From Oceanicola sp. (GTDB lineage Bacteria > Pseudomonadota > Alphaproteobacteria > Rhodobacterales > Rhodobacteraceae), in assembly GCA_017792405.1 (NCBI GenBank), contig CP051231.1, positions 2,252,110 to 2,316,109 of the forward strand: a DNA stretch of 64,000 nucleotides, in the 5' to 3' direction. The position numbers and the translations under genes are program-made. This document shows positions 42,466 to 52,164 of the stretch, piece after piece (within the stretch, counting starts at the first letter, position 1; every line of letters starts with the position of its first letter). Below the pieces are notes generated by a model that worked only from the letters and a program-made list of their open reading frames with translations, had not been told where the DNA came from and searched no databases.

Positions 42466-43665
42466 ATGGAACAGGAAGTTCACGCCAAGGCCAAGGAAAC
42501 GCTGGCACAGGTGGAAGAGGTCAACGCCGTGGTTCTGCCCGAGCCGGTCGAGGCCAATGCCGTCGTGCCCCTCGCCGAGGCCGACCCGGCCCTCTCCGCA
42601 GAGATCACCAAGCGCATGGGCGAGCTCGACATGAGCGACACCGGCTCCATCGTCAACTTCGGCTCCGCCGCACAGTCAGAACTGCAGACCATCTCGCAGG
42701 CCATGCTGGCCGATGTGAAGAACAAGGATGTAGGCCCGGCAGGCGACGGGCTGCGCAAGATGGTCACGACCATCCGCGGCTTCTCGGTCTCCGAGCTGGA
42801 CGTGCGCCGCAAGCGCTCCTTCTGGGAAAAGCTGCTCGGCCGCGCCGCACCCTTCGCCAACTTCCTCTCCCGCTTCGAGGACGTGCAGGACCAGATCGAC
42901 AAGATCACGGCCGAGCTCGAAGGTCATGAGCACAAGCTGCTGAAGGACATCAAGTCGCTCGACGTGCTCTATGAGAAGACCCTCAAGTTCTACGACGAGC
43001 TGGCGCTCTACATCGCCGCGGGCGAAGCCAAGATCGCCGAGCTGGATGCCACTACCATCCCCGCCAAGGAGGCCGAGGTGCAGGCCGCCCCCGAGGAGCA
43101 GGGCGTGATGAAGGCGCAGGAGTTGCGTGACCTTCGTGCCGCCCGCGACGACCTCGAGCGCCGCGTCCATGACCTCAAGCTGACCCGTCAGGTCACCATG
43201 CAGTCGCTGCCCTCGATCCGATTGGTGCAGGAGAATGACAAGAGCCTCGTCACCAAGATCAACTCCACCCTCGTCAACACCGTGCCGCTCTGGGAGACCC
43301 AGCTGGCGCAGGCGGTGACGATCCAGCGCTCCGCCGAGGCCGCCGAGGCCGTCCGCTCTGCGAATGATCTGACCAACGAGCTCCTGACCCAGAACGCCAA
43401 GAACCTGCGCGAGACCAACGCCAAGATCCGCACCGAGATGGAGCGCGGCGTGTTCGACATCGAGGCGGTGAAAACCGCCAACGCCGAACTGGTCGCTACC
43501 ATCGAGGAGAGCCTCCAGATCGCTGATGAAGGCAAGCGCAAGCGCGCCGAGGCCGAGGAAGAGCTGCACAAGATGGAAAGTGAGCTGAAAAATACGCTCG
43601 CCGCCGCCAAGGCCCGCAAGACCGGGCTAGGCGACACAGCCGGTACTGCCGTTTCGGGCAGCTGA
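42466..43665 (+). CDS. telA: TelA-family protein (toxic anion resistance)
   Basis: The 399-aa protein is acidic and coiled-coil-rich, with the TelA motifs KNKDVGPAGDGLRKM, KRSFWEKLLGR and QDQIDKIT in the first half and SIRLVQENDKSLVTKI in the second. TelA proteins are linked to tellurite and peptide stress tolerance, and their mechanism is unclear. AAAGGAG precedes ATG 42466, 29 bases after the XpaC-like gene. Confidence 0.93.
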   Translation: MEQEVHAKAKETLAQVEEVNAVVLPEPVEANAVVPLAEADPALSAEITKRMGELDMSDTGSIVNFGSAAQSELQTISQAMLADVKNKDVGPAGDGLRKMVTTIRGFSVSELDVRRKRSFWEKLLGRAAPFANFLSRFEDVQDQIDKITAELEGHEHKLLKDIKSLDVLYEKTLKFYDELALYIAAGEAKIAELDATTIPAKEAEVQAAPEEQGVMKAQELRDLRAARDDLERRVHDLKLTRQVTMQSLPSIRLVQENDKSLVTKINSTLVNTVPLWETQLAQAVTIQRSAEAAEAVRSANDLTNELLTQNAKNLRETNAKIRTEMERGVFDIEAVKTANAELVATIEESLQIADEGKRKRAEAEEELHKMESELKNTLAAAKARKTGLGDTAGTAVSGS

Positions 43666-43680
43666 AGAAGGGGCCGCGAA

Positions 43681-44631
43681 TTGCGCCTGAAGACCATGCT
43701 TCCGAGAGCGGCGATGCTGATTGCCGCTCTCATTCTCGCGGGCTGCGAGGAACTTCCCGCGCCCCAGTCAGAGCCTGATCCGGTTGCAACGCCGGATGAG
43801 CTGGCTCCGCGCCCCAAGGACCCGTCCGAGGCCAGCCGTGCGGCGGCGCGCCACTACGCCCGTGTGCAATCAGACCTGCTGGCGCGCGGCCTGCTGCGCC
43901 GGGACGGCGGCGGCCCCGATACCCCCTATTCCGACCGGCAGCTGACCGAAAACTTCGTCCGCATCGCACTGTTCGACGAGTACGTCTCGCGCGGCGGCAC
44001 GCTGGTGGCCCAGCAGTCAGAATCGAACCTGCGCCGCTGGGAGCAGCCCATCCGCTTCGGCCTGCGCTTTGGCGAGACGGTGCCGGAGTCCCAGCGCGCC
44101 AAAGACCGTGCCAATGTTGCCGCCTTCGTGCGCCGCCTCTCCCGCGCCACCGGCCACCCGATGAGCATGGGCACCGGCAACGGCAACTTCACCGTGCTGA
44201 TGCTGAACGAGGATGAGCGCGCCGCCATCGGCCCAGAGCTGCGCCGCCTCGTGCCCGGCATCGACAATGCCGCCATCCGCACCATTGAGACCCTGCCGCG
44301 CGACACGCTGTGCCTCGTCTTCGCCACCACCACCGGCAACAGCTCCGTCTACACCCGCGCGGTGGCGATCATCCGCGCCGAGCACCCCGACCTGCTCCGC
44401 CTCTCCTGCATCCATGAGGAACTCGCTCAGGGCCTCGGCCTCGCCAACGACAGCCCCGAAGCTCGCCCCTCGATCTTCAACGACGACGAGGAATTCGGCC
44501 TGCTCACCACCCACGACGAGCAACTCCTGGGCATCCTCTATGATGACAGGCTGAAACCCGGCATGACGGCGCAAGAGGCCAGGCCGATCGTCAAGAAGAT
44601 CGTCGCAGAGGCGATGGGCGGCGGGGTGTGA
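43681..44631 (+). CDS. DUF2927 lipoprotein
   Basis: A TTG start at 43681 has GAAGAAGGGG upstream and gives a proper lipoprotein signal (lipobox LAGC, Cys22). The DUF2927 part follows: TENFVRIALFDEY, RFGLRFGETVP, and HEELAQGLGLANDS, a His-Glu-rich motif. ATG 43696 is the alternative start. The mature protein would face the periplasm. Its role is unknown. The stop overlaps the next gene's GTG. Confidence 0.85.
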   Translation: MRLKTMLPRAAMLIAALILAGCEELPAPQSEPDPVATPDELAPRPKDPSEASRAAARHYARVQSDLLARGLLRRDGGGPDTPYSDRQLTENFVRIALFDEYVSRGGTLVAQQSESNLRRWEQPIRFGLRFGETVPESQRAKDRANVAAFVRRLSRATGHPMSMGTGNGNFTVLMLNEDERAAIGPELRRLVPGIDNAAIRTIETLPRDTLCLVFATTTGNSSVYTRAVAIIRAEHPDLLRLSCIHEELAQGLGLANDSPEARPSIFNDDEEFGLLTTHDEQLLGILYDDRLKPGMTAQEARPIVKKIVAEAMGGGV

Positions 44632-45416
44632 GGCTGGTCGGACTGGCTTTGGTATCCATTGTCGGTTGGTTGTTGGCTCCCGCCAACTCCGACGCGGAAG
44701 TCTTGCTCAGTCTCCCGGTTGGCGGTGCAGTCTACGGCAGCAATGTTCCTGCGCACCTGTGGCTGCGCGGACGGATCGGCTTTACTACGGAGGTCGAGGA
44801 CTTGCGGATCTCGCACAGTGCATCTCGTGAGGGGGCCTTCTTAACCAGCCTCGAAGCCGTCATTGACCTGCCCCCCGACCCCATGTTCATCAGACGCTTC
44901 TCCGAACCTGAAACCGGCATGACGGCGGCAATGATGCTGATCTGGTCGCAGGACACCACGAAGTGTGGCGACGTTCTCGGCGCGCTCGGAATGGAGGATG
45001 GGCTGGATCGCCTGTTGAGCCCTCGGGATGTTTCCGCCATCGAGGCCGATGCCCGCGCCCGTGACCGAGAAATAGAGGGGCTGCCTCTCGCCCTCCAGCT
45101 CCACCACGCCATGGCCAAGCTACCCTATTCTGTGGCGCTTGGCGGCGGCGGCACCCTGAAGCCCGCCCGGGCATCTTGGGGCGATGGCACCTTCCCGATC
45201 GTCGCGCTGCGAACCGACAAGGGCGAGATTGTCGCGATCTATGTCCAGTTTATCCCCAGGAAACTGGGCGAAAACGCTTCTATCACCGCACCGCACAACG
45301 ACCCCTTCCGACTCATTCGTCACATCAGCAGGCGTGGTCAGGACTGGCTGGTGCCAACCCCCTGCCCCGGCACGCCAAGCGATTGGCACTGGCCAGCCCA
45401 AGGTGGTCAGCTATAG
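44628..45416 (+). CDS. Secreted hypothetical protein (262 aa)
   Basis: GTG 44628 overlaps the previous stop (GTGA). A signal peptide (LVGLALVSIVGWLLAPANSDA) is followed by a beta-rich mature part of about 240 residues with two Cys. No family is recognised. Coupling to the DUF2927 lipoprotein suggests a shared periplasmic role. Confidence 0.7.
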   Translation: MRLVGLALVSIVGWLLAPANSDAEVLLSLPVGGAVYGSNVPAHLWLRGRIGFTTEVEDLRISHSASREGAFLTSLEAVIDLPPDPMFIRRFSEPETGMTAAMMLIWSQDTTKCGDVLGALGMEDGLDRLLSPRDVSAIEADARARDREIEGLPLALQLHHAMAKLPYSVALGGGGTLKPARASWGDGTFPIVALRTDKGEIVAIYVQFIPRKLGENASITAPHNDPFRLIRHISRRGQDWLVPTPCPGTPSDWHWPAQGGQL

Positions 45417-45444
45417 TCACCGCATTAACTTAAGGAGACACGCC

Positions 45445-46650
45445 ATGGGCATTCTCGATTTTCTCTCAGGCGAATTCATCGACGTCATCCATTGGACCGA
45501 CGACACCCGCGACACGATGGTCTGGCGCTTCGAGCGCTACGGCCACGAGATCAAGTATGGCGCCAAGCTGACCGTCCGCGAGGGGCAGGCCGCCGTGTTC
45601 ATCCACGAGGGCCAGCTGGCCGATGTGTTCTCTCCCGGCATGTACATGCTGGAAACTAACAACATGCCGATCATGACCAAGCTCCAGCACTGGGACCACG
45701 GGTTCCAGTCGCCGTTCAAGAGCGAGATCTATTTCGTCAACACCACCCGCTTCAATGACAACAAGTGGGGCACCAAGAACCCGGTGATGCTGCGCGATCC
45801 CGAGTTTGGTCCAACCCGCATCCGCGCCTTTGGCACCTACTCGGTGAAGGTCAGCGACCCCGCCCTCTTCATGCAGGAGATCGTCGGCACCGATGGTGAG
45901 TTCACTTCCGATGAGATCACCTTCCAGATCCGCAACATCATCGTGCAGGAAGCCTCCCGCGTGATGGCGGGCTCCGGTATCCCGGTGCTCGACATGGCGG
46001 CCAACACCGCCGACATGGGCAAGATCATCTCCACCGAGGTCAGCAAAACGCTGTCCGAATACGGCATGATCATCCCCGAGCTCTACATCGAGAACATCTC
46101 CCTGCCGCCCGCCGTGGAAGAGGTGCTCGACAAGCGCACCTCAATGGGCGTGGTTGGCGACCTCGGCAAATACACCCAGTTTGCCGCCGCCGAGGCGATG
46201 AGCGCGGCCGCCGCCAACCCCGGCGCGGGTGGCAATGGCATGGGCGCAGGGATCGGCATGGGCATGGGCATGGCGATGGCCAACCAGATGGGTCAGGCGA
46301 TGAACCCGCAAGGCTACGGCCAGCAGCCGCAGCCCGGCCCGTGGGGCGCACCCGCTGGCCATGCCACGCACCAGCCGGGCGGCCAGCCCGGCTACGCGCC
46401 CGCACATCACGCCGCGCCGCCTCCGCCCCCGCCGCCCCCGGCCGAGAAGCTCTGGCACGTCGCCGCCAACGGTGCGACCGACGGCCCCTTCTCCAAGGCC
46501 CGCATGGGCCGGATGGTCCACGAAGGCGGCCTGACCCGCGACAGTATGGTCTGGACCGCCGGGCAGGACGGCTGGCTCAAGGCGGGTGACATCCCCGAAC
46601 TCGCCCAGCTCTTCACCATCCTCCCCCCGCCCCCGCCGCCGGGGGTGTGA
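45445..46650 (+). CDS. SPFH-domain protein with C-terminal GYF_2 domain
   Basis: The 401-aa protein has an SPFH-like domain of the YdjI/virion-core type: RFERYGHEIKYGAKLTVREGQ, FSPGMYMLETNNMPIM, and EDVLDKRTSMG-like VEEVLDKRTSMG. It is followed by a Gly/Met then Pro-rich linker and a C-terminal GYF_2-type domain (WHVAANGATDGPFSKARMGRM, GWLKAGDIPE). AAGGAGA precedes ATG 45445. Such proteins assemble at membranes. It sits in the TelA cluster. Confidence 0.88.
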   Translation: MGILDFLSGEFIDVIHWTDDTRDTMVWRFERYGHEIKYGAKLTVREGQAAVFIHEGQLADVFSPGMYMLETNNMPIMTKLQHWDHGFQSPFKSEIYFVNTTRFNDNKWGTKNPVMLRDPEFGPTRIRAFGTYSVKVSDPALFMQEIVGTDGEFTSDEITFQIRNIIVQEASRVMAGSGIPVLDMAANTADMGKIISTEVSKTLSEYGMIIPELYIENISLPPAVEEVLDKRTSMGVVGDLGKYTQFAAAEAMSAAAANPGAGGNGMGAGIGMGMGMAMANQMGQAMNPQGYGQQPQPGPWGAPAGHATHQPGGQPGYAPAHHAAPPPPPPPPAEKLWHVAANGATDGPFSKARMGRMVHEGGLTRDSMVWTAGQDGWLKAGDIPELAQLFTILPPPPPPGV

Positions 46651-46663
46651 GGGCAGAGGCCCC

Positions 46664-47584
46664 ATGGCCAAGCTTGTCCTGCTCCACAGGGCCGATTCGA
46701 TCTACGAAGACGAACCCGAGAAGGTCTATGACTTTCCGCGCACCTACTTGCGCGCAATCGAGGAAGCCGTAGGCGATTGGGCGATCTATTACGAGCCGGC
46801 GAAGGCGGGGCCGCGCGGCTACTTTGCAGCCGTCAAGATCGCCCGGGTCATTCCCAAGCCGGGCGTGGAGGGGCGTTACCTCGCGATCATGGAACCTCAG
46901 ACCTTCCTTGCTTTCGACCAGGAGGTGCCTCGCCTGATCGACGGTAGCCCCCTGGAGGCTTCCTTGATGCATCCCGACGGGACACCGAAGTCCGGCGGCG
47001 CCTAGCAGCTTTCGGTGCGGCGTCTTTCGGACGCGGACTTTGCCGAAATAGTCCGCCGGGGTCTCCCGCAGGACCTGCAGGAGCAAGAAGCCATCCGTTA
47101 CGATCCGGCCCGCAACGAAAGTGCCGAGCCCTTCGTGCCCTTTGAACGCCCTGTGATCGAACGCCTCACTTCCCGCCCCTACCGAGACGTCGCCTTCCGC
47201 CGGAAGGTCCGCGAAGCCTACGACTACCGCTGCACCCTCTCTGGTCTTCAATTGCGGAACGGCGGCGGGCGGCCCGAGGTTCAGGCGGCGCACATCATTC
47301 CGGTCGACCGTCAGGGCGATGACTCCGTGCACAACGGCCTAGCTCTCTCCGGCACCCTTCACTGGATGTTCGACCGTGGGCTGATCTCGGTGGCCGACGA
47401 CCACTCCATCCTCGTCTCCCGCAACAAGGTACCCGACGAAGTGACGGCCCGCCTGCTCTCCCCTTCCGGCAAACTCCACCTGCCCACCAAGCGACACGAC
47501 CATCCGCACCCGGCAAACTTGAAATGGCACCGCGAAAACGTCTTCGGTCAGCGTGACCTCGATGGCCCCGCCCCCTGGCACTGA
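46664..47584 (+). pseudogene. HNH endonuclease gene with in-frame TAG
   Basis: One frame reads through from 46664 to 47584 except for a TAG at 47003-47005. The first part begins MAKLVLLHRADSIYEDEPEK. The second has RRKVREAYDYRCTLSG, EVQAAHIIPV and NGLALSGTLHWMFDRGLI, the HNH nuclease domain. The second part has no good start or ribosome site (GTG 47015 at best). A point mutation to an amber codon, or readthrough, explains this. If read as one, the protein has about 306 aa. It is likely inactive; a sequencing error is possible. Confidence 0.75.
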
Positions 47585-47601
47585 TTTCAACGACCAGCCC
47601 G

Positions 47602-48072
47602 ATGCCCCGCCCCACCGCCTATTCCCGCCTCCAGATCATCCTCCACTGGCTGGTGGTCATCCTGATCATCGGCGCCTTCCTGCTCTCTGATCAGATGGAC
47701 GATTGGGAAGACCTGCCTGTCGATGCACCCCTGCCACTCCACGGCGTCCTCGGCCTGACAGTTTTCTTCCTCATGCTCGTCCGCCTCGCCCTGCGGCTCC
47801 TGCGCGGCGCGCCACCTCCGCCAGTGGATGATCCGGCATGGCAACAACGGGTGGCCGAGCTGACCCACTGGGCACTCTACGCTTTGGCCATCGCTACCCC
47901 ATGGTCTGGCGGCCTTGCCTTCTACCTGCGCTGGGAGGATGCGGCAGACGTACATGAACTGCTGAAAACCCTGCTGCTCCTCACCGCCGCCGCCCACACC
48001 GCCGCTGCGCTCTACCACCAGTTGATCCTGAAAGACGGGTTGCTGGCCCGTTTGGGCCTGCGCCGCCCTTAG
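47602..48072 (+). CDS. Cytochrome b561-like membrane protein
   Basis: The 156-aa protein has four hydrophobic segments with His residues in them (LQIILHWLVVILIIGAFLL, PLPLHGVLGL, LTHWALYAL, ADVHELLKT), as in the cytochrome b561 family, where they bind two hemes and pass electrons across the inner membrane. The charged loop WEDLPVDAP connects helices 1 and 2. No partner gene is adjacent. Confidence 0.88.
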   Translation: MPRPTAYSRLQIILHWLVVILIIGAFLLSDQMDDWEDLPVDAPLPLHGVLGLTVFFLMLVRLALRLLRGAPPPPVDDPAWQQRVAELTHWALYALAIATPWSGGLAFYLRWEDAADVHELLKTLLLLTAAAHTAAALYHQLILKDGLLARLGLRRP

Positions 48073-48140
48073 CCCCCTAGCACCGCCCCGCGCCTTCCCC
48101 TAACCTGCGGCCAACCCATTCCAACCCAAACGCGATTTCC

Positions 48141-49250
48141 ATGACCGATACCGATTCCTCCGCCACCGAAGAGCATCGCTTCCCCTGCCCCGCCTGCGGG
48201 GCCGACATGCGGTTCGATCCGACCTCGGGCGCGCTCCAGTGCGACCATTGCGGCCATCGCGAGGAGGCGGTTGTCGAGGACGAGGTCACCACCTCCCCCA
48301 TCGAAGAGCTGGATTACGAGGCCGCGCTCCGGGCACAGCTCCCCGAGGCGGAGATGGAGGAAACCCGCGTCATCCAATGCACCAGTTGCGGCGCGCAGGT
48401 GGAGTTCAACGAGAACGACCACGCCACCGAGTGCCCCTTCTGCGCCACGCCGATCGTCACCGACACAGGCACCCATCGTCACATCAAGCCCAAGGGCCTC
48501 GTGCCCTTCGCCCTCAAGGAGGGTCAGGCGCGCGATGCGATGAACGAATGGCTCGGCAAGCTCTGGTTCGCGCCCGGCGGCTTGCAGGAATACGCCCGCA
48601 AGGGCCGCAAGATGCAGGGCATCTACGTCCCGTATTGGACCTATGACGCCGACACCAAGAGCCGCTACACCGGTATGCGCGGGGTTTATTACTACGAGAC
48701 CCAGACGGTGATGCGCGATGGCAAACCCGAGCAGCGCCGCGTCCGCAAGATCGCGTGGACACCGGTGAAAGGCCGCGTAGCCCGCTGGTTCGATGACGTG
48801 CTCGTGCTGGCATCCCGCAGCCTGCCCAAGAAGTACACCGACGGTCTCGAGCCGTGGAACCTCACCGGCCTCGAGCCATATGCCCCGCACTTCCTCGCCG
48901 GATTTCGCGCCGAGGGCTATCAGGTGGAGCTGGCCGAGGGTTTCGAGGAAGCCAAGGGCGTGATGGAGGCGCAGATCCGCCGTGACGTGCGCTTCGACAT
49001 AGGAGGCGATCAGCAAAAGATCGCGACGCTCTCGACCGACATGAGCGACATCACCTTCAAGCACATCCTGCTGCCGGTCTGGCTCGCGGCCTACAAGTAC
49101 AAGGGCAAGAGCTATCGCTTCGTGGTCAACGGCCAATCCGGCAAGGTGCAAGGCGAACGGCCCTGGTCGGCCTGGAAGATCGCCTTCGCCGTAGTGCTGG
49201 GCCTGATCGTCGCCGGCGCGGTGGGCTACGCCGTGGCGATGAGCCAGTGA
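48141..49250 (+). CDS. Zinc-ribbon membrane protein of the TelA cluster
   Basis: Two zinc ribbons open the 369-aa protein: CPACGADMRFDPTSGALQCDHCG, and CTSCGAQVEFNENDHATECPFC. A long beta-rich region follows with VPYWTYDADTKSRYTG, and one C-terminal helix (WKIAFAVVLGLIVAGAVGYAVA) anchors it. This type often accompanies TelA and SPFH genes. A role in membrane-stress response is inferred. Confidence 0.85.
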   Translation: MTDTDSSATEEHRFPCPACGADMRFDPTSGALQCDHCGHREEAVVEDEVTTSPIEELDYEAALRAQLPEAEMEETRVIQCTSCGAQVEFNENDHATECPFCATPIVTDTGTHRHIKPKGLVPFALKEGQARDAMNEWLGKLWFAPGGLQEYARKGRKMQGIYVPYWTYDADTKSRYTGMRGVYYYETQTVMRDGKPEQRRVRKIAWTPVKGRVARWFDDVLVLASRSLPKKYTDGLEPWNLTGLEPYAPHFLAGFRAEGYQVELAEGFEEAKGVMEAQIRRDVRFDIGGDQQKIATLSTDMSDITFKHILLPVWLAAYKYKGKSYRFVVNGQSGKVQGERPWSAWKIAFAVVLGLIVAGAVGYAVAMSQ

Positions 49251-49337
49251 TCGGTGCCGAGGCCTGTGGATTGATAACAAAGCGCTTTTGCAGCCCTGCC
49301 GGATGACTTGGCCGCCCGGGCTGCTTAAATCCCTCGC

Positions 49338-50144
49338 ATGACCTGGTTAACCCATCCGGACGCAGCGCTGATCCGTACCCTGACCGAAATCCTCTCGGCG
49401 TCGGACGGGCTGGAGGCGCTGTTTCTCGGCGGCAGCCACGGGCGCGGTACGGCGGATGCTTATTCCGATATCGACCTTGTCGCCGTGGCGCGGCCCGGCG
49501 ACGAGAAACTGCTGATAGAGGCCCTCCGCGGTGGCCTCTCCGGCAGCCTCGAGCCGGTGCTTTGGCAGGTGCGCTTCGACGGTCGGCTCGTGAATGCCAT
49601 CACCCCGCAATGGCGCCGCATCGATCTATCCCTCCCCGCGCGCGAACACCTTCTGTCCCGCGCATCCAACACGCTCCTGCCATTGCACGACCCGGATGGC
49701 CTGCACGCCATGCTGGCCCCGCCAAAACCGCTCGCCACGCCCTCGCCACAGCGCGTCTCCGCGCTGACGCAGGAGTTCCTCCGCGTTCTCGGCCTGCTCC
49801 ACGTGGGCACAGGCCGGAAGGAATGGGTGCTGCTGGTCAAGGGCGCGGGGCTGTTGCGTGACATGCTGGTGGACCTGATGCTCGAAGAGGTTCCCGAACC
49901 CGAGAAGGGCGGCAACCTGCACCTTTCCCGCCTTCTGCCGCCGGAAGACATGGCCCAACTCGCCGCCCTGCCCTACCCCGGCCCGGACCGCGCGGAGCTG
50001 CTGGCCGCCTACACTACCCTCGCCGGTGCCTTCCTCCCCCGCGCCCGGTCGCTCCACACAGCACTCGGTCTCACCTGGCCGGAGGCCTTCGAGGCAGCCA
50101 CCCGCGATCTTCTCCGCCGCGAGCTGAGCCTGGAGCTGCCCTAG
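49338..50144 (+). CDS. Nucleotidyltransferase-domain protein
   Basis: The 268-aa protein has the nucleotidyltransferase signature GGSHGRGTADAYSDIDL (G-S-x-x-R-G, then D-x-D), which binds Mg-NTP. The C-terminal half is helical as in aminoglycoside adenylyltransferases. The substrate is unknown; resistance is not implied by the motif. It is a single gene. Confidence 0.85.
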   Translation: MTWLTHPDAALIRTLTEILSASDGLEALFLGGSHGRGTADAYSDIDLVAVARPGDEKLLIEALRGGLSGSLEPVLWQVRFDGRLVNAITPQWRRIDLSLPAREHLLSRASNTLLPLHDPDGLHAMLAPPKPLATPSPQRVSALTQEFLRVLGLLHVGTGRKEWVLLVKGAGLLRDMLVDLMLEEVPEPEKGGNLHLSRLLPPEDMAQLAALPYPGPDRAELLAAYTTLAGAFLPRARSLHTALGLTWPEAFEAATRDLLRRELSLELP

Positions 50145-50223
50145 GCCGGGACTTGCCGCGCCACGCCGCTGTCCCCTTGCGCCCGGCCCCTCCTTTCGGC
50201 TAGAGCCGATGCAAACAAGGCAT

Positions 50224-50237
50224 TGTTAGCGGTAACG
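50224..50237 (+). promoter_or_regulatory. LacI-family-type operator before the kinase
   Basis: TGTTAGCGGTAACG is near-palindromic and differs at two positions from TGTTAGCGCTAACA, the kind of box used by LacI-family sugar regulators. It lies 20 bases before the kinase start, overlapping the expected promoter/leader. No LacI gene is in the window. Confidence 0.6.
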
Positions 50238-50256
50238 GCGCACCGGAGGGGACCCC

Positions 50257-51183
50257 ATGATCATCTGCGCAGGCGAAGCCCTGATCGACATGCTCCCGCG
50301 TGTAGGCACGGGCGGCGAAGCCATGTTCCTGCCGGTCTGTGGCGGCTCGGTCTTCAACACCGCCATCGCGCTCGGCCGCCTCGGCTCGCACGCCGGGCTC
50401 GTCTCAGGCGTCTCAACCGACATGTTCGGCGAGCAGCTGGTCGTCGGGCTCGAGGCCTCCAAGGTCTCACCCGATCTGCTGATCCGCTCGGGCCGCCCCA
50501 CCACGCTGGCCTTCGTCCGCCTCACCGATGGCCAGGCCGAATATGCCTTCTTCGATGAGGGCAGCGCAGGCCGGATGATCCGGGTGAAAGACCTGCCCGC
50601 CCTTCCCCGCGCCGCCAAGGCCTTGTTTTTCGGCGGGATTTCTCTCGCCGTGAAACCCTGCTGCGATACCTACTTCTCCCTGATGAAACGCCACTCCAAG
50701 TCCAAGCTCATCATGATGGATGTGAACGTCCGCCCCGATTTCATCCCCGATGAGGCCGAATATCGCGCCCGCACCGAGGCGATGCTGGCCCATACCGACA
50801 TTCTCAAACTGTCGGATGAAGACCTGCGCTGGATGTTCGGCGATGCCGACCCCGCCGCCCATGCCGAGGAACTGCTGGCCAAGGGGCCGAAGATGATCTG
50901 CGTGACTGAAGGCGCAAAGGGCGTGACCGCCTACCTCGCCTCCGGCGCGCACACCGTGCTCGCCGAGCGGGTCGAGGTGGTCGATACCGTCGGCGCGGGC
51001 GACACCTTCAATGCAGGCGTTCTGGCCGGGCTGGACAGGGCAGGCGCGCTCTCCAAGAAGGCCGTTGCCGAGGGCCTGCCCAAAGAGGTGGTGATCGACG
51101 CGCTCCGCCTCGGCGTGAAGGCCGCCGCCGTGACCGTGCAGCGCGCCGGGGCCAACCCGCCCTGGGCGGGGGAGTTGGCGTGA
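50257..51183 (+). CDS. PfkB-family sugar kinase, fructokinase-like
   Basis: The 308-aa kinase has [16 protein letters not shown] near the start and the PfkB C-terminal signature [14 protein letters not shown] with the catalytic Asp. Fructokinase is the most likely activity given the LacI-type operator; other sugars are possible. CGGAGGGG precedes ATG 50257. Its stop overlaps dtd. Confidence 0.9.
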   Translation: MIICAGEALIDMLPRVGTGGEAMFLPVCGGSVFNTAIALGRLGSHAGLVSGVSTDMFGEQLVVGLEASKVSPDLLIRSGRPTTLAFVRLTDGQAEYAFFDEGSAGRMIRVKDLPALPRAAKALFFGGISLAVKPCCDTYFSLMKRHSKSKLIMMDVNVRPDFIPDEAEYRARTEAMLAHTDILKLSDEDLRWMFGDADPAAHAEELLAKGPKMICVTEGAKGVTAYLASGAHTVLAERVEVVDTVGAGDTFNAGVLAGLDRAGALSKKAVAEGLPKEVVIDALRLGVKAAAVTVQRAGANPPWAGELA

Positions 51184-51623
51184 GGGCCCTGCTGCAACGG
51201 GCGCTGGAGGCTTCCGTCACCGTCGATGGCACCCGTATCTCCGAGATCGGGCCGGGCCTTCTGGTTCTGGTCTGCGCCATGGAGGGCGACACCGAGGCCG
51301 AAGCCGAAAAGCTCGCCGCCCGCGTCTCCAAACTGCGCATCTTTCAGGACGACGACGGCAAGATGAACCGCTCGGTCACCGACACCGGCGGCGCCGCCCT
51401 CGTCGTAAGCCAGTTCACCCTCGCCGCCGACACCCGCCGCGGCAACCGCCCCGGCTTTTCCACCGCCGCCGCGCCGGAAACGGGCCGCGCGCTCTACGAG
51501 CACTTTGCAGACACCCTCGTCGATCTCGGCATCCCCACACAGCGCGGGCAATTCGCGGCCGATATGAAGGTCGGCCTCGTGAACGACGGCCCAATCACCA
51601 TCTGGCTGGACACTGAGGCTTGA
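51180..51623 (+). CDS. dtd: D-aminoacyl-tRNA deacylase
   Basis: The 147-aa protein has [17 protein letters not shown], containing the SQFTL motif, and [12 protein letters not shown], the Gly-cis-Pro type motif (NDGP). It removes D-amino acids mischarged to tRNA. GTG 51180 overlaps the kinase stop (GTGA). Confidence 0.96.
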   Translation: MRALLQRALEASVTVDGTRISEIGPGLLVLVCAMEGDTEAEAEKLAARVSKLRIFQDDDGKMNRSVTDTGGAALVVSQFTLAADTRRGNRPGFSTAAAPETGRALYEHFADTLVDLGIPTQRGQFAADMKVGLVNDGPITIWLDTEA

Positions 51624-51654
51624 TGCAGAGCGCCATCGGGGCTAGGTAGCACTC

Positions 51655-51669
51655 TGTTATAACGTAACG
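51655..51669 (+). promoter_or_regulatory. Zur-type operator
   Basis: TGTTATAACGTAACG has GTTA and TAAC half sites and lies 10 bases before the zur ATG. Boxes of this type bind Zur in alphaproteobacteria and would let Zur repress its own operon with znuCB. A znuA gene would be elsewhere. Confidence 0.6.
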
Positions 51670-51678
51670 GCCACGCTC

Positions 51679-52164
51679 ATGTCCGACCCTACCGGCTTCG
51701 CCCCGCACGACCACCACGCTTGCGTCTCCACCGCCCTCGCCGCCGCCGAAGCCGCCTGTGCCGAGCGTGGCGCGCGCCTCACACCGCTGCGCCGCCGTGC
51801 GCTGGAGATCCTGTTGGAGAGCCACAAGGCGCTCGGCGCCTATGACCTGCTGGAGCGCCTCGCCGCCGAGGGGTTGGGAGACAAACCGCCAGTGGCCTAT
51901 CGCGCCCTGAATTTCCTGACCGAACAAGGCTTTGCGCACCGTATCGAACGGCTCAACGCCTATGTCGCCTGTTCCCACCCCGATGCCGCCGAAGGCCACG
52001 GCGCCGCCTTTCTGATCTGCCGCGATTGCGGCCGCGTGGCCGAGGCTCTGGCCGACAAAGCCCCCCTCGGCGCCGACGCACAGGATGCCGGTTTCACCGT
52101 CGAGGACGCCGTCGTGGAAGCTCGCGGCCTCTGCCCCCAATGCCAGTCCGGGGCCGGGGCATGA
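51679..52164 (+). CDS. zur: Zinc uptake regulator, Fur family
   Basis: The 161-aa protein starts with a His-rich stretch (PHDHHAC), then a winged helix (LTPLRRRALEILL, KPPVAYRALNFL) and a dimer domain with CRDCG and CPQC pairs that hold structural zinc. It senses Zn2+ and represses uptake genes. Its stop overlaps the znuC ATG. Confidence 0.94.
   Translation: MSDPTGFAPHDHHACVSTALAAAEAACAERGARLTPLRRRALEILLESHKALGAYDLLERLAAEGLGDKPPVAYRALNFLTEQGFAHRIERLNAYVACSHPDAAEGHGAAFLICRDCGRVAEALADKAPLGADAQDAGFTVEDAVVEARGLCPQCQSGAGA

Noticed and set aside
49338..50144. Aminoglycoside resistance gene
   Set aside because: Only the general nucleotidyltransferase signature is visible; it is chromosomal with normal codon use.
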